NCBI GenBank assembly: GCA_012798265.1
Contig: JAAZNM010000004.1
Coordinates: 88,194-152,193 of the forward strand
DNA length: 64,000 bases
Source: Candidatus Roizmanbacteria bacterium
GTDB lineage: Bacteria; Patescibacteriota; Microgenomatia; UBA1406; GWC2-37-13
Direction: 5' to 3'
Positions within the stretch are counted from its first letter, which is position 1, and each line of letters opens with the position of its first letter. The notes under the pieces are model-generated. The model did no database searches. It was not told where the DNA came from and saw only the letters and a program-made list of their open reading frames with translations. The position numbers and the translations under genes were made by a program. Positions 55,221 through 63,880 of this stretch are shown here, piece by piece.

Positions 55221-56738
55221 TTATTTTGGTTGCAGTTCAAACAGATAAAAAGCGGTTTTCCCTCCGGGTTTTTCATATTTTTTTATCAGTTTGATCGGCC
55301 AAAATTCAGGAAAGGTTTTTCTTTGGGAAAAAACGACATAGACATGGCTGTTTCCGATATCGGCCTGGTTTTTATAAAGAGCTTCGACATCAAGCGGCCA
55401 ATAGCCCCTAATCGATATTTTATCTCCCGGTTTTATAAAGACGTCAAGGACATCGGCGATCAGGCCAAAGTTGCCTTCGGCCAGGATTATGACTGGTTTT
55501 TCATTTGATCTTTCTCTGGAATACTCCATAATTTCCCGAGCTCCCCAACCGGCCGTCTCACCTTCAATATACTGTCCCCGGTCGATAGGGGGGAAAGCCA
55601 GTTTGGTCGGATCGACGATGATTCCGTAATTGTAGTAAACAGAGACGGCAATGATAAAAGCGAAAAAAACGATCCTCGTTTTTTTGTTTCGCAGATGACT
55701 CAAAAAATATGCGGACAGAATCATAAGCAAATTGCCGATAAAGATAAGATACCGGGGAAAAAGGACCTTTGAAAAAAAGGCGATCGCCATAAAAGGTAAC
55801 AGTATCCATAAAAACAGATATGAAGCCAGGGCGAAGTTTTTTTTGGATAACCGCCAAAGGCCAAGAAGTCCTAAAAAGGGAATAAGCCAACCCATCTCTC
55901 CGCAAATATATAAAGGTATAGTCTTGAGATTGTGGGAAAAAACCGCAAAAGGATTTTTAAGCAGTTCCGGAACGGTCATGACGAAGGTAGTGTTTTTTTG
56001 GTCGATATAGTGCATGAAAGGAGATAGCCTTTGGACATTGTAGATAATTAAGGCAAGCGCGGCTACTCCGGTAAAAACCAGCAGGAAGTTCAAAAGCCTA
56101 AGAAAAGATTTCTTGAAGTTTTTTGTCCAGACTATGATCGGAGCCAATACGGCCAACGACAAAAACATCTTTACCGACGATTTGGCAAGAAGTGCCAGTC
56201 CGCTGATCAGTCCGAAGATAATAGCGACGTCCAACCTCATGGTTCGGACCAATAAAATCGAAAAGAACAGTATCCAGACAAAACCGGCGTTAACGGCCGA
56301 GTCAGCCAGAGCGATCCGGTCATAAAAAATAAAGTACGGAGTGATAACGTAAAGGAAAGCCCCGGTCCAGGCGGTTTTTTTGTCGAACAGATAATATAGG
56401 AGACAGAATATCCCGAGAAGAGTTATTAGTCCGGAAGTGACCGAAAAAAGACGCCCGGCCAAAAGGGCATCGTTTGGAAACAGCTTCAGGAAGGGAATAG
56501 TCGCCCATGTCTGCAAAGGCTGTCGGCCGTCGGTAAGCGATATGAATCGCCAGGTGGCATCGTGCCAAGCGACTTTGGCCCAGCGGATATAAATGCCTTC
56601 GTCGCAGAAAACCGGTAGTTTTTCCAGATTAACCAGGCGGGTAAGCAAAAACAGCCCGCCGATGATGATGAATAAAATAAAATCTTTTTTGGAGAAGTTC
56701 TTTTTGAAATAAAATAAAATCTTTTTTATGTCGAACAT
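55221..56738 (-). CDS. GT-C glycosyltransferase (GT39/GT83-like)
   Basis: About 505 residues from MFDIKKILFYFKKNFSKKDF; an ATG 13 codons upstream lies next to the promoter and is less likely. The first loop has PVFCDEGIYIRWAKVAWHDA and DGRQPLQTW, the ArnT-like pattern. A minus-strand TATAAT (56757-56752) is 13 nt before the ATG. First gene of the four-gene GT-C operon reading down to 50856. Confidence 0.84.
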   Translation of the reverse strand: MFDIKKILFYFKKNFSKKDFILFIIIGGLFLLTRLVNLEKLPVFCDEGIYIRWAKVAWHDATWRFISLTDGRQPLQTWATIPFLKLFPNDALLAGRLFSVTSGLITLLGIFCLLYYLFDKKTAWTGAFLYVITPYFIFYDRIALADSAVNAGFVWILFFSILLVRTMRLDVAIIFGLISGLALLAKSSVKMFLSLAVLAPIIVWTKNFKKSFLRLLNFLLVFTGVAALALIIYNVQRLSPFMHYIDQKNTTFVMTVPELLKNPFAVFSHNLKTIPLYICGEMGWLIPFLGLLGLWRLSKKNFALASYLFLWILLPFMAIAFFSKVLFPRYLIFIGNLLMILSAYFLSHLRNKKTRIVFFAFIIAVSVYYNYGIIVDPTKLAFPPIDRGQYIEGETAGWGAREIMEYSRERSNEKPVIILAEGNFGLIADVLDVFIKPGDKISIRGYWPLDVEALYKNQADIGNSHVYVVFSQRKTFPEFWPIKLIKKYEKPGGKTAFYLFELQPK

Positions 56739-56777
56739 AAATTTTGAATTTATTATACAATATTTATCAATTAACAA

Positions 56778-56913
56778 AATAATATAGTAAATTACAAATT
56801 ACAAAGCACAAATCACAAGAAAAAGTCATATGAGTTGTGCTTTTGCTTTTTGAATTTTGAGTTTTTAATTTCAATTGTGGATTTGATGTTTGTCATTTGA
56901 TATTTGAACTTCT
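56778..56913. repeat. AT-rich imperfect inverted repeat region
   Basis: A 136-nt intergenic stretch. Its left half repeats A-rich words (AAATTACAAATTACAAA, CAAATCACAAG) and its right half T-rich words (TTTTTGAATTTTGAG, TTTGTCATTTGATATTTGAA). AAAGCACAA (56803-56811) pairs exactly with TTGTGCTTT (56835-56843). Low-complexity inverted arrays of this kind occur between genes in many environmental genomes. It separates divergent genes, so it may also hold both promoters. Confidence 0.6.
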
Positions 56914-57840
56914 ATGAAATATTCAATAGTTTTGCCTGTTTATAACGAAGAGCAAAACCTGCCCCATCTTTACAAAAGGGTTTCGTCGGTTATGGAAAAG
57001 CTGAATGAAAATTATGAGGTCATATTTGTTAACGACGGATCGTTTGACAGGACTCCATCGATTTTAAAAGAACTCCATGAAAAAAACAAAAAGGTCAAGG
57101 TCATTAATTTTTCCCGTAACTTCGGTCATCAGATAGCAGTAACGGCCGGAATGGCCAACTCTTCCGGCGATTACCTGGCTATTCTTGACGGAGATCTTCA
57201 GGACCCGCCGGAGATCTTGCCTGATTTTTTCGATAAAGCCAAAGAGGGTTTTGATGTCGTATACGCGGTGAGAAAAAAAAGAAAGGAAAATTTTTTAAAA
57301 AGATCGGCTTACAGTCTTTTTTATAAAATTCTTCACTCGATAGCAGATATTGATATTCCTTTAGACAGCGGAGATTTTTGCGTTATGAGTAGTCGAGTAG
57401 TCAAGGCGATCAACTCTTTTCCCGAGAGAAACCGTTTTGTCCGCGGTTTTCGCAGTTGGGTTGGTTTTAGGCAGGTGGGAGTTGAGTATGAAAGAGATAA
57501 AAGATTTTCCGGAGAGAGTAAATATGGTTTGAGAAAGATGTTCAAACTTGCCTTTGATGGTATTTTTTCTTTTTCCTTTGTTCCTTTGCAGGTGATGTTT
57601 TATCTGGGTTCCGTCTCTTTGTTTTTTTCCATACTGGGAAGTCTTTGGGCTATTTATATGCGATTTTTCACAACCGCCTATAGTCGGGTTCCGGGATTTG
57701 CCACGACGATTATTCTGATAATGTTTGTTGGCGGACTACAACTTTTTTCCATGGGGGTAATGGGTGAATACCTAAGGCGGGTTTATGACGAGGTGAAACA
57801 GCGCCCCCAATACATCATTGAATCAAAAATAGGATTTTGA
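56914..57840 (+). CDS. Polyprenyl-phosphate sugar synthase (GtrB/DPM1-like GT2)
   Basis: A 308-residue enzyme: GT-A domain with SIVLPVYNEEQNLPHLYKRV, VNDGSFDRTPSIL, ILDGDLQDPPEILPDF and SGDFCVMSSRVV, then KYGLRKMFKLAFDGIFSFS and two C-terminal membrane helices (about 225-250, 260-285). This is the bactoprenol-phosphate glucosyl/mannosyltransferase family that makes the lipid-linked donor used by GT-C enzymes. It ends 14 nt before the convergent GT-C gene. No clear promoter is found in the AT-rich repeat upstream. Confidence 0.9.
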   Translation: MKYSIVLPVYNEEQNLPHLYKRVSSVMEKLNENYEVIFVNDGSFDRTPSILKELHEKNKKVKVINFSRNFGHQIAVTAGMANSSGDYLAILDGDLQDPPEILPDFFDKAKEGFDVVYAVRKKRKENFLKRSAYSLFYKILHSIADIDIPLDSGDFCVMSSRVVKAINSFPERNRFVRGFRSWVGFRQVGVEYERDKRFSGESKYGLRKMFKLAFDGIFSFSFVPLQVMFYLGSVSLFFSILGSLWAIYMRFFTTAYSRVPGFATTIILIMFVGGLQLFSMGVMGEYLRRVYDEVKQRPQYIIESKIGF

Positions 57841-57854
57841 TAAAAGAGCATAAA

Positions 57855-59288
57855 CTATTTTTTTATTAAAAAATAATCTTCGTATTGCTTAACGCTTAGC
57901 TGTTTATCTTTTACCGAATAGTTACTTAAATCGTTTTTCTCAACCACAAAACAACCTTTTCTATCGTGAAACAAGTTGTCAAAATTAGTTTTTTCATAAT
58001 AAAAATTTATTCTTTTGCCAAAGTAATAAACCATTGACGGGTGATTGCCCCACCATTTAGTCGTTGTTATAAGCAGCCCCATTTTTTCCAAGGTCGCAAA
58101 ACTTTCCCGACTTTTATTATCCATTAATACATTTAAAGAAGGACATCTGTCTTTGGCATATAAAGACAGATAATAATAGGATTCTGGTTTCGAATACGTC
58201 GTTGCCAGAACATTTTGTTTAACAAAAGATTGATATAACAAAATTATTAACAAAGACAACCCGAAAAAAACCATAATTGGTTTTATTTTAATCTGCTTGA
58301 TCCAAAAGACTGCCAAAAAAGCGAATTGAGGAATAGCTGGTAAAAAATACCAAAAAATTTTAGTTTTAGTTAAGTTAAGAAAGATAAACCACGGCAAAAG
58401 ATAAAAACCAATCAAAGCATCTTTTTCGGAAAATTTGTTTTTCAATAACTTTAGAAAAACGATTATTCCTCCGATAATCGACAACCAGAAAAAATAACCC
58501 ATCTGATCGATCGCCTGGGTTATGTAAAAGATTCTTTCGCCGAAATGGAATTCTATTGATGAGGTGACACGACGGAAATGCGATTCGATGATATGTTGGA
58601 CCCAAAACTGCTTGCCGAAAACAAGAATCATTAGGATAAACCACGTAAACATAATAGCCGACTGGATAGCCATTTTTTTTAATATTTTTCCCAATTCGTC
58701 TCGGCGGATTTTTTTAGTCAGAAACTGCCAGAGATAGAATGATCCCGTTATTGCCACCGGATAAAAACCGATAAGCGATTTGCTCATGACACAGATAAAA
58801 AGAAAAAAAAGCCCGCCTAAAAAACTATCGAAGAAAACCATATAACCAAGCCAACCGAGCAAGACGAAAATATCCAGGTTGACAGTTTGGGCTCTTTGCA
58901 GAAAAAGAGGGGTAAAAGCGATAATCGCTGTTACCAAGGTTGATAACCAGGCGTTTTTTATAACTCTCTGGTAAAACACATAGACAAGAACGAGAACGGT
59001 TATGGCTATGATCAGGCTTAATATTCTGGTTGAGATCTCCGGTGGGATTGAAAAAGACAATCTGGCGATCGCTCCGTAAATCAAAGGGATAAGCGGCGGT
59101 TTATCCAACCAATAGTTGCCCTGCCATACCGGCATAAGGAATTTGTTTTGTTCGATCATCTCTTTGCCGGTTTGGACATATAACGACTCATCCCAATCAT
59201 AAAAAGGGGTTGGTTGATGGATTATCTTGTAACCTAATGCAAAAAAATATACGGTTAAAAATAAAATCACCAGAATATTTTTTTTCAC
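57855..59288 (-). CDS. GT-C glycosyltransferase (ArnT-like)
   Basis: A 477-residue protein with about eleven helices. The first loop is PFYDWDESLYVQTGKEMIEQ and QGNYWLDKPPLIPLIYGAIA. The WDE and LDKPP pattern is the classical ArnT/GT83 signature, better conserved than in its neighbours. It overlaps the upstream gene by 4 nt and ends the operon that begins at 62720. Confidence 0.87.
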   Translation of the reverse strand: MKKNILVILFLTVYFFALGYKIIHQPTPFYDWDESLYVQTGKEMIEQNKFLMPVWQGNYWLDKPPLIPLIYGAIARLSFSIPPEISTRILSLIIAITVLVLVYVFYQRVIKNAWLSTLVTAIIAFTPLFLQRAQTVNLDIFVLLGWLGYMVFFDSFLGGLFFLFICVMSKSLIGFYPVAITGSFYLWQFLTKKIRRDELGKILKKMAIQSAIMFTWFILMILVFGKQFWVQHIIESHFRRVTSSIEFHFGERIFYITQAIDQMGYFFWLSIIGGIIVFLKLLKNKFSEKDALIGFYLLPWFIFLNLTKTKIFWYFLPAIPQFAFLAVFWIKQIKIKPIMVFFGLSLLIILLYQSFVKQNVLATTYSKPESYYYLSLYAKDRCPSLNVLMDNKSRESFATLEKMGLLITTTKWWGNHPSMVYYFGKRINFYYEKTNFDNLFHDRKGCFVVEKNDLSNYSVKDKQLSVKQYEDYFLIKK

Positions 59289-60532
59289 TTTGTGTGGTTA
59301 ATTTTTAATAGCTCGCCAAGATTTTTTTTGACCTCGAAAGCTTGGTCAAAAACGGTTCTTTGGTATTTAAAATATGTCCTGATTTCGTAAACCGACGAAA
59401 CCGTCACCATAAAAATAATTATCGGCAGAGCCGTTTTCGTGAGTTTTATTTTTTGGACGTATGATAAAAGGAACAGTATGCCTGTTCCGACAAGGTAGAT
59501 GACCGACGGCAGTACGGTAAAAGTGCGTAACATATTCGGGTTTTCCCAAGGATAAGTAAGGATTGACGGAATGAGCGAGAGAATAAAATAACAGAGGAAA
59601 AAACGATTGTTAAAGTTTTTTATCTTAATCAAAGAGATGATAAGCCCAAGAACGAAAAAACCGTTAATGATGGGGTTGAGGGCCGGTTTGCCCGGATAGT
59701 TGTGACGACCGTTAATATCGCCTTCGAAACCAAACATAAGCATATCGGCCTTAATATTTCCTTCAAGGAAGGAGATCTTTTTTTCAATTGAAAGCTGCTC
59801 GTTTTTTAAAAAAAATTGCTGATCAAATCTAGTGTCCCGGTTGGTCAGAAGGTAAAATGATAAAGGCAGGATAACCGCGATAAAAGGCACAAAAAAATAG
59901 AGCAGTTTTTTAATATCTTTTTTGTGTATTTTGGCGATAGCGAAAATCGCTATCATGATAAAGAAAATTCTTCCCGGAGTATAAGAATTAAAAGCCAGTC
60001 CGGTGAATATGCCGGTTAAAACCAAATCCGACCGTTTTGATGTTTTAATACATTGAAATAAAAAATAAATGGCGGACAACTCTAAAAAAAGAAGAAAGGT
60101 GGCTTCAAAGGAAAAACGGGCAAAATTTACATACCAGCGGGAAGACAAGAAAAGCAATGAAAATAAAAAAGGAAGGAACCCTTCCTTTTTGACGGTTTGC
60201 GAAAAGACGTTTTTCAATATCAGGTAAAAAATCGCGGGACTTAAGACCCCAAACACTGCCGCCGGCAATCTCAAAGCCAGTTTACTGATCCCGAAAATTT
60301 TAAACGACAGAAGGATGATATAAAAATACAAAGTCGAGTGACCGGTTGCCATGGAGCTATAGGGCGTATAAGGTTTATTTTCTAGGGATAGGGCCAATTT
60401 GGCAAACTCAACTTCATCAAAACTGAGGTTCTGGGGTATCTGTCCATATCGATAAAAAATCACCAGTGACGAAAGCAATAAAATCAGTAAAACGTATCTA
60501 TATTTCTTAAAAATATTTTTTAGCCAGATCAT
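59285..60532 (-). CDS. GT-C glycosyltransferase (ArnT/PMT-like)
   Basis: A 415-residue protein with about ten helices and a very short C-terminal tail. The first loop is PQNLSFDEVEFAKLALSLEN and MATGHSTLYFYIILL, with the DE catalytic pair. It overlaps the upstream GT2 gene by 26 nt and the downstream GT-C gene by 4 nt. Confidence 0.83.
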   Translation of the reverse strand: MIWLKNIFKKYRYVLLILLLSSLVIFYRYGQIPQNLSFDEVEFAKLALSLENKPYTPYSSMATGHSTLYFYIILLSFKIFGISKLALRLPAAVFGVLSPAIFYLILKNVFSQTVKKEGFLPFLFSLLFLSSRWYVNFARFSFEATFLLFLELSAIYFLFQCIKTSKRSDLVLTGIFTGLAFNSYTPGRIFFIMIAIFAIAKIHKKDIKKLLYFFVPFIAVILPLSFYLLTNRDTRFDQQFFLKNEQLSIEKKISFLEGNIKADMLMFGFEGDINGRHNYPGKPALNPIINGFFVLGLIISLIKIKNFNNRFFLCYFILSLIPSILTYPWENPNMLRTFTVLPSVIYLVGTGILFLLSYVQKIKLTKTALPIIIFMVTVSSVYEIRTYFKYQRTVFDQAFEVKKNLGELLKINHTK

Positions 60533-61250
60533 AATATTTGATGAGAAGAATATCTTTTAAAGTCTCTAATGAGTCTTTAACGAAATTGACGTTTTTTGTT
60601 TCCACATGCCGCCAGGCGACCGGAATTTCCTTGATGGAGTAGCCGCTTCTGTTGGCCAGGAAAAGAAATTCAAGATCAAAGCCGGCGGTAACAGACGATC
60701 CCTTTACCTTTCTTTTATCATGAAAAACCCTTAACCGGTTAACGATGTCGACAGCCGCCTTTTTTTCAAAAAGTTTAAAACCGCATTGGGTATCCTTTAT
60801 GCCTTTAAGATCTATAAAAAAATCCCGAATATAAATAAAACCGACAGCCATAAGTTTTCTTAAAAAAGGAGCGCCTTGCCGGCTGGTGTTTCTCGACCCG
60901 ATAATGATCTTGTGTTTTACGGTTTCATTAATAAGTTTTTCCGCTTCTTCGATCGGCGTTGCCAAGTCTATGTCGGAGAACATGACAAAATCTCCCTTGG
61001 CTTGTTTGATACCGGTAATGATCGCAAAAGCCTTTCCCTGGTGTTGGTTCTCGATCAGTCGGAATTTAGGAAACTGGCAAAGATATTTTGAGGCAATTAT
61101 TTTTTTTGACCGGTCGCTTGATCCGTCGTCTACGATCAACAGTTCGAAAAACCGCGGGTCGTTTTTGGTATAGTTGCCGATCTTGTCCAAGACTCCTTTC
61201 TGGAGATTGGTTTCTTCGTTGTAGCACGGAACGATCAAAGAAATTTTCAT
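60507..61250 (-). CDS. Dolichyl-phosphate glucose synthase-like GT2 (ALG5-like)
   Basis: A 247-residue GT-A enzyme: SLIVPCYNEETNLQKGVLDK, IVDDGSSDRSKKI, FVMFSDIDLATPIEEAEKLI, SRNTSRQGAPFLRKLMAVGF and KDTQCGFKLFEKKAAVDIVN. The ALG5-type KDTQCGFK motif marks enzymes that load glucose or a related sugar onto a polyprenyl phosphate. No C-terminal membrane helices, unlike 56914. It lies 6 nt after the GT-C gene upstream and overlaps the next one by 26 nt, so donor synthesis and use are in one operon. Confidence 0.88.
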   Translation of the reverse strand: MKISLIVPCYNEETNLQKGVLDKIGNYTKNDPRFFELLIVDDGSSDRSKKIIASKYLCQFPKFRLIENQHQGKAFAIITGIKQAKGDFVMFSDIDLATPIEEAEKLINETVKHKIIIGSRNTSRQGAPFLRKLMAVGFIYIRDFFIDLKGIKDTQCGFKLFEKKAAVDIVNRLRVFHDKRKVKGSSVTAGFDLEFLFLANRSGYSIKEIPVAWRHVETKNVNFVKDSLETLKDILLIKYYDLAKKYF

Positions 61251-61256
61251 AAGTCT

Positions 61257-62720
61257 TTACCTGATTAGTTTATATATTGTAACATTATCAACGCGCCAGC
61301 TATCAGCTATCCTGAATTGGCCAAACATGCGGATATTCCATGAACTTACCCGTTTCAGGTCGCAAGGTTTGCCGCAGACGACATACATCTGGTTTGATAT
61401 CTCGACTTTTTTACGGTCAACCGGTCTTTTTCCCCGGAGCTCCAGAAAATAAAGATAAGTATCTTCCTGCCAATCATCAGGCCAGACAGCAAAATTGAAT
61501 TTGTTATTATCGATTTTTCTGTCAAGAAAAGCGGCTACGGTTTTGGCATGGAGAATCTGTCTTGAGGGGCGGTTATAGAAAAAATGGCAGGTTTTTATAT
61601 TAAGATAGGCATAGATTAAGAGAAAAAAAACAAGAACGGTTTTGAGTATGGGTTGGTTTGTCAAAAAAGACAGAACGTAGGCAACGACAACAAAATAAAA
61701 AGGATAGACTATTCCGAAATAATGTTCGTATTTAGGGCCTCCGTAAAAACTTACTCCTGCAAGAGTCATCAGAAAAAATAGAAAAAACACTCCGGCCGGA
61801 TTTTTTTTCCGCCAGAGAAAAATACAAGAGACCAATATCAAAAACAAAAGGACGACAGAAGACCAGGGAGCCAGGTTGAGGTTGAAAATATATTTATTGA
61901 ATTGAACAAAAGACTGATAAAAGCCTTCCAGTTTGTTGGAGGTAACCGGACTGGCTTGTTTGAACATGTTCAAGAAGTTGTTGGTGTTTAAAAAATTGTG
62001 CCTAAGATCAAAAATAAGCAGAGGTGAGGAGCAGACAAAAAAAGACAGTACGAAAACAACTCCCTTGGCAATTAGGGAAAGTATTTTCTTTCTTTCTTTA
62101 ATCAAGTGATATAAATAATAAAGTCCGAGCGGTGGAGCAAGAAAAAAAGCCAGGTAATGCAGTTGGACTGAAAATGAAAGGCAGGCGCCGGATAAGATAA
62201 AATACAGAATTTTTCTTTTTCGCAGCGCTTTGACGAAAAAATAAGCAGTCAAAAGTGAGAAAAAAGGGAGGAGGTTGGGATTCCAGGAAAAACGGGAAAA
62301 CTCGACCATTACCGCTGATAAGGCGAGCAAAAAAGTCGAGATAAGAGCCGTTTTTTTATCAATTATCTCGCCAACAACAAGATGATTAACCAACAGATAG
62401 ACCGAAGAGAAAAAAGCGACGCCGAAAGCCAGACCGACCGGTTCAAAACCGAACAAAAACAACCAAGGAGCAATAAAATAGTAATAAAACGGGCCTAAGT
62501 AAACCTGCCCGACCGAAGTAGGAGCTCCGATCGCCGGAAAATGTTCGAAAGTAACGATTCTTTTTATGATGATCGCATCCCGGCCCTGGTCCCCCAAGAA
62601 TGTCGTAAAAGCTTCAAGCCTAAAAAAACGCAAGAAGATTCCGACGGCGATTGTAAGCAATAGAAACCAGTTTTTTGCTAAAATACTTCTAATGTTCAAA
62701 AACAAATTTTTTTTGGCCAT
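61257..62720 (-). CDS. GT-C glycosyltransferase, DQxRD subfamily
   Basis: About 487 residues from MAKKNLFLNIRSILAKNWFL; the alternative ATG at 62750 would place the -10 box inside the gene. The first loop is FLGDQGRDAIIIKRIVTFEH and GAPTSVGQVYLGPFYYYF, paralogous to 42526 and 44917. A minus-strand TAAAAT (62734-62729) lies 8 nt before the ATG. Its first 29 nt overlap head to head the start of the PIG-V-like gene. First gene of a four-gene operon to 57855. Confidence 0.82.
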   Translation of the reverse strand: MAKKNLFLNIRSILAKNWFLLLTIAVGIFLRFFRLEAFTTFLGDQGRDAIIIKRIVTFEHFPAIGAPTSVGQVYLGPFYYYFIAPWLFLFGFEPVGLAFGVAFFSSVYLLVNHLVVGEIIDKKTALISTFLLALSAVMVEFSRFSWNPNLLPFFSLLTAYFFVKALRKRKILYFILSGACLSFSVQLHYLAFFLAPPLGLYYLYHLIKERKKILSLIAKGVVFVLSFFVCSSPLLIFDLRHNFLNTNNFLNMFKQASPVTSNKLEGFYQSFVQFNKYIFNLNLAPWSSVVLLFLILVSCIFLWRKKNPAGVFFLFFLMTLAGVSFYGGPKYEHYFGIVYPFYFVVVAYVLSFLTNQPILKTVLVFFLLIYAYLNIKTCHFFYNRPSRQILHAKTVAAFLDRKIDNNKFNFAVWPDDWQEDTYLYFLELRGKRPVDRKKVEISNQMYVVCGKPCDLKRVSSWNIRMFGQFRIADSWRVDNVTIYKLIR

Positions 62721-62734
62721 ATATCCATATTTTA
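62679..62734. promoter_or_regulatory. Two face-to-face -10 elements flanking overlapping starts
   Basis: Plus strand TAAAAT at 62679-62684 is 7 nt before ATG 62692; minus strand TAAAAT at 62734-62729 is 8 nt before ATG 62720. Each promoter lies in the other gene's coding sequence, so the two transcripts would be complementary over their first 30 or so nucleotides. The -35 boxes are weak. Confidence 0.5.
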
Positions 62735-63831
62735 CCGTAACACTGATCATTATAATATCTACTTTTACCGTCTGGTTGCCTTTTTTGTTAAAGATCGGCA
62801 GTTGGTTGGGATTGAGTATCGACAGCTCGAACTTCCTTTATGTGTACAGGCAGTACGACGGTCCGCTTTACATCATTCCGGCTAAGACTTTGTACAACTT
62901 CCAGTCTCTTGAAAAAATCGCCCCGTACGTATCGCTGAGTCCTCGATATTTTGCCGCCCATCTGCCTTTATACCCTTTTTTAATAAGACTTTTCGCTCCT
63001 TTACTTGGTTATTTAAAATCGATGATTTTCGTCAACCTGTCGGCAACAGTTCTTCTCGGTATTTTTTTCTTTTTTTTGGTCAAGAAACTCAGACTGTCGG
63101 ATCATCCCCTAATCTTGACGATCGTTTTTTTGTTTTTACCCCGTTTTTTGATAGTCCGGTCAACCGGTGCCCCCGAATCATTATTTCTTCTCCTAATTCT
63201 TTTATCGTTGTTTTTTTTCGAAAAAGAAAAATATTTACTGGCCGGTCTTGTCGGCGGTCTGGCGACGATGACAAAAAGTCCAGGAGTGTTGCTTTTTTTC
63301 GGTTATTCTTTGGTTATCATTGAAAAGTTTATCAAAAACAAAAAAATCAATTGGCGTTGGTTGGGAATAATCCTTATACCTGCAGGTTTATTGGTTGTTT
63401 TTGCCATCTATGGTATCCAGTATAAGGATTTCTTAGCCTACTTCCATTCGGGCGACAATATTCACCTGACATTTCCTTTTGCCGTTTTCAATTACAAAAA
63501 GATGTGGATAGGAACTGCCTGGTTGGAAGAGATTGTTTTTTACTTTTTCTTTTATTTGCTTACGGTCATATCTTTAAGAAGAGCAAAGGAACGAAGTTTT
63601 TTTTATTTTTCCTTGGTTTTTTTCCTGGCGGTTACGTTTGTCCAACATAGGGATATTTCCCGTTACAGTCTGCCTTTGTGGCCGTTGTGCTGTATAGCTT
63701 TTCAAAGAAATTTAACTTCAAAAAAGTTCCTCTTGGCGTTTATCATATTACTTCCGGCGATCTATCTTTATACTTGGAACATGATGATCTATAACGTCAT
63801 TCCGGTAGCCGACTGGTCTCCTTTTCTGTAA
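62692..63831 (+). CDS. PIG-V-like (GT76) mannosyltransferase
   Basis: About 379 residues from MFKNKFFLAIYPYFTVTLII; the frame extends upstream to 62566 but those codons lie in the opposite gene and before the -10. About nine helices. The VYRQYDGPLYIIPAKTLY loop (the WDxxxY-like acidic position), RYFAAHLPLYPFLIRLFAPL and RSTGAPESLFLLLILLSLFF followed by ATMTKSPGVLL match bacterial relatives of GPI mannosyltransferase II. A membrane mannosyltransferase using a polyprenyl-phosphate donor is the best guess. Confidence 0.8.
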   Translation: MFKNKFFLAIYPYFTVTLIIIISTFTVWLPFLLKIGSWLGLSIDSSNFLYVYRQYDGPLYIIPAKTLYNFQSLEKIAPYVSLSPRYFAAHLPLYPFLIRLFAPLLGYLKSMIFVNLSATVLLGIFFFFLVKKLRLSDHPLILTIVFLFLPRFLIVRSTGAPESLFLLLILLSLFFFEKEKYLLAGLVGGLATMTKSPGVLLFFGYSLVIIEKFIKNKKINWRWLGIILIPAGLLVVFAIYGIQYKDFLAYFHSGDNIHLTFPFAVFNYKKMWIGTAWLEEIVFYFFFYLLTVISLRRAKERSFFYFSLVFFLAVTFVQHRDISRYSLPLWPLCCIAFQRNLTSKKFLLAFIILLPAIYLYTWNMMIYNVIPVADWSPFL

Positions 63832-63843
63832 AAGTTTTTACCC

Positions 63844-63875
63844 TTGACACCTTTTTGTATTTCTCCTACTATAAT
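63844..63875 (+). promoter_or_regulatory. Promoter of the gene at the window end
   Basis: TTGACA (63844-63849) and TATAAT (63870-63875), both perfect hexamers but 20 nt apart, longer than the usual 17. The ATG at 63881 is 5 nt after the -10, so the mRNA would be leaderless. Confidence 0.55.
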
Positions 63876-63880
63876 TCTAT

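Noticed and set aside
57841..57875. AT hairpin between convergent genes (TATTTTTT...AAAAAATA) as a bidirectional terminator
   Set aside because: The stem is only A-T pairs and lies mostly in the last codons of the minus-strand gene. Too weak to call.
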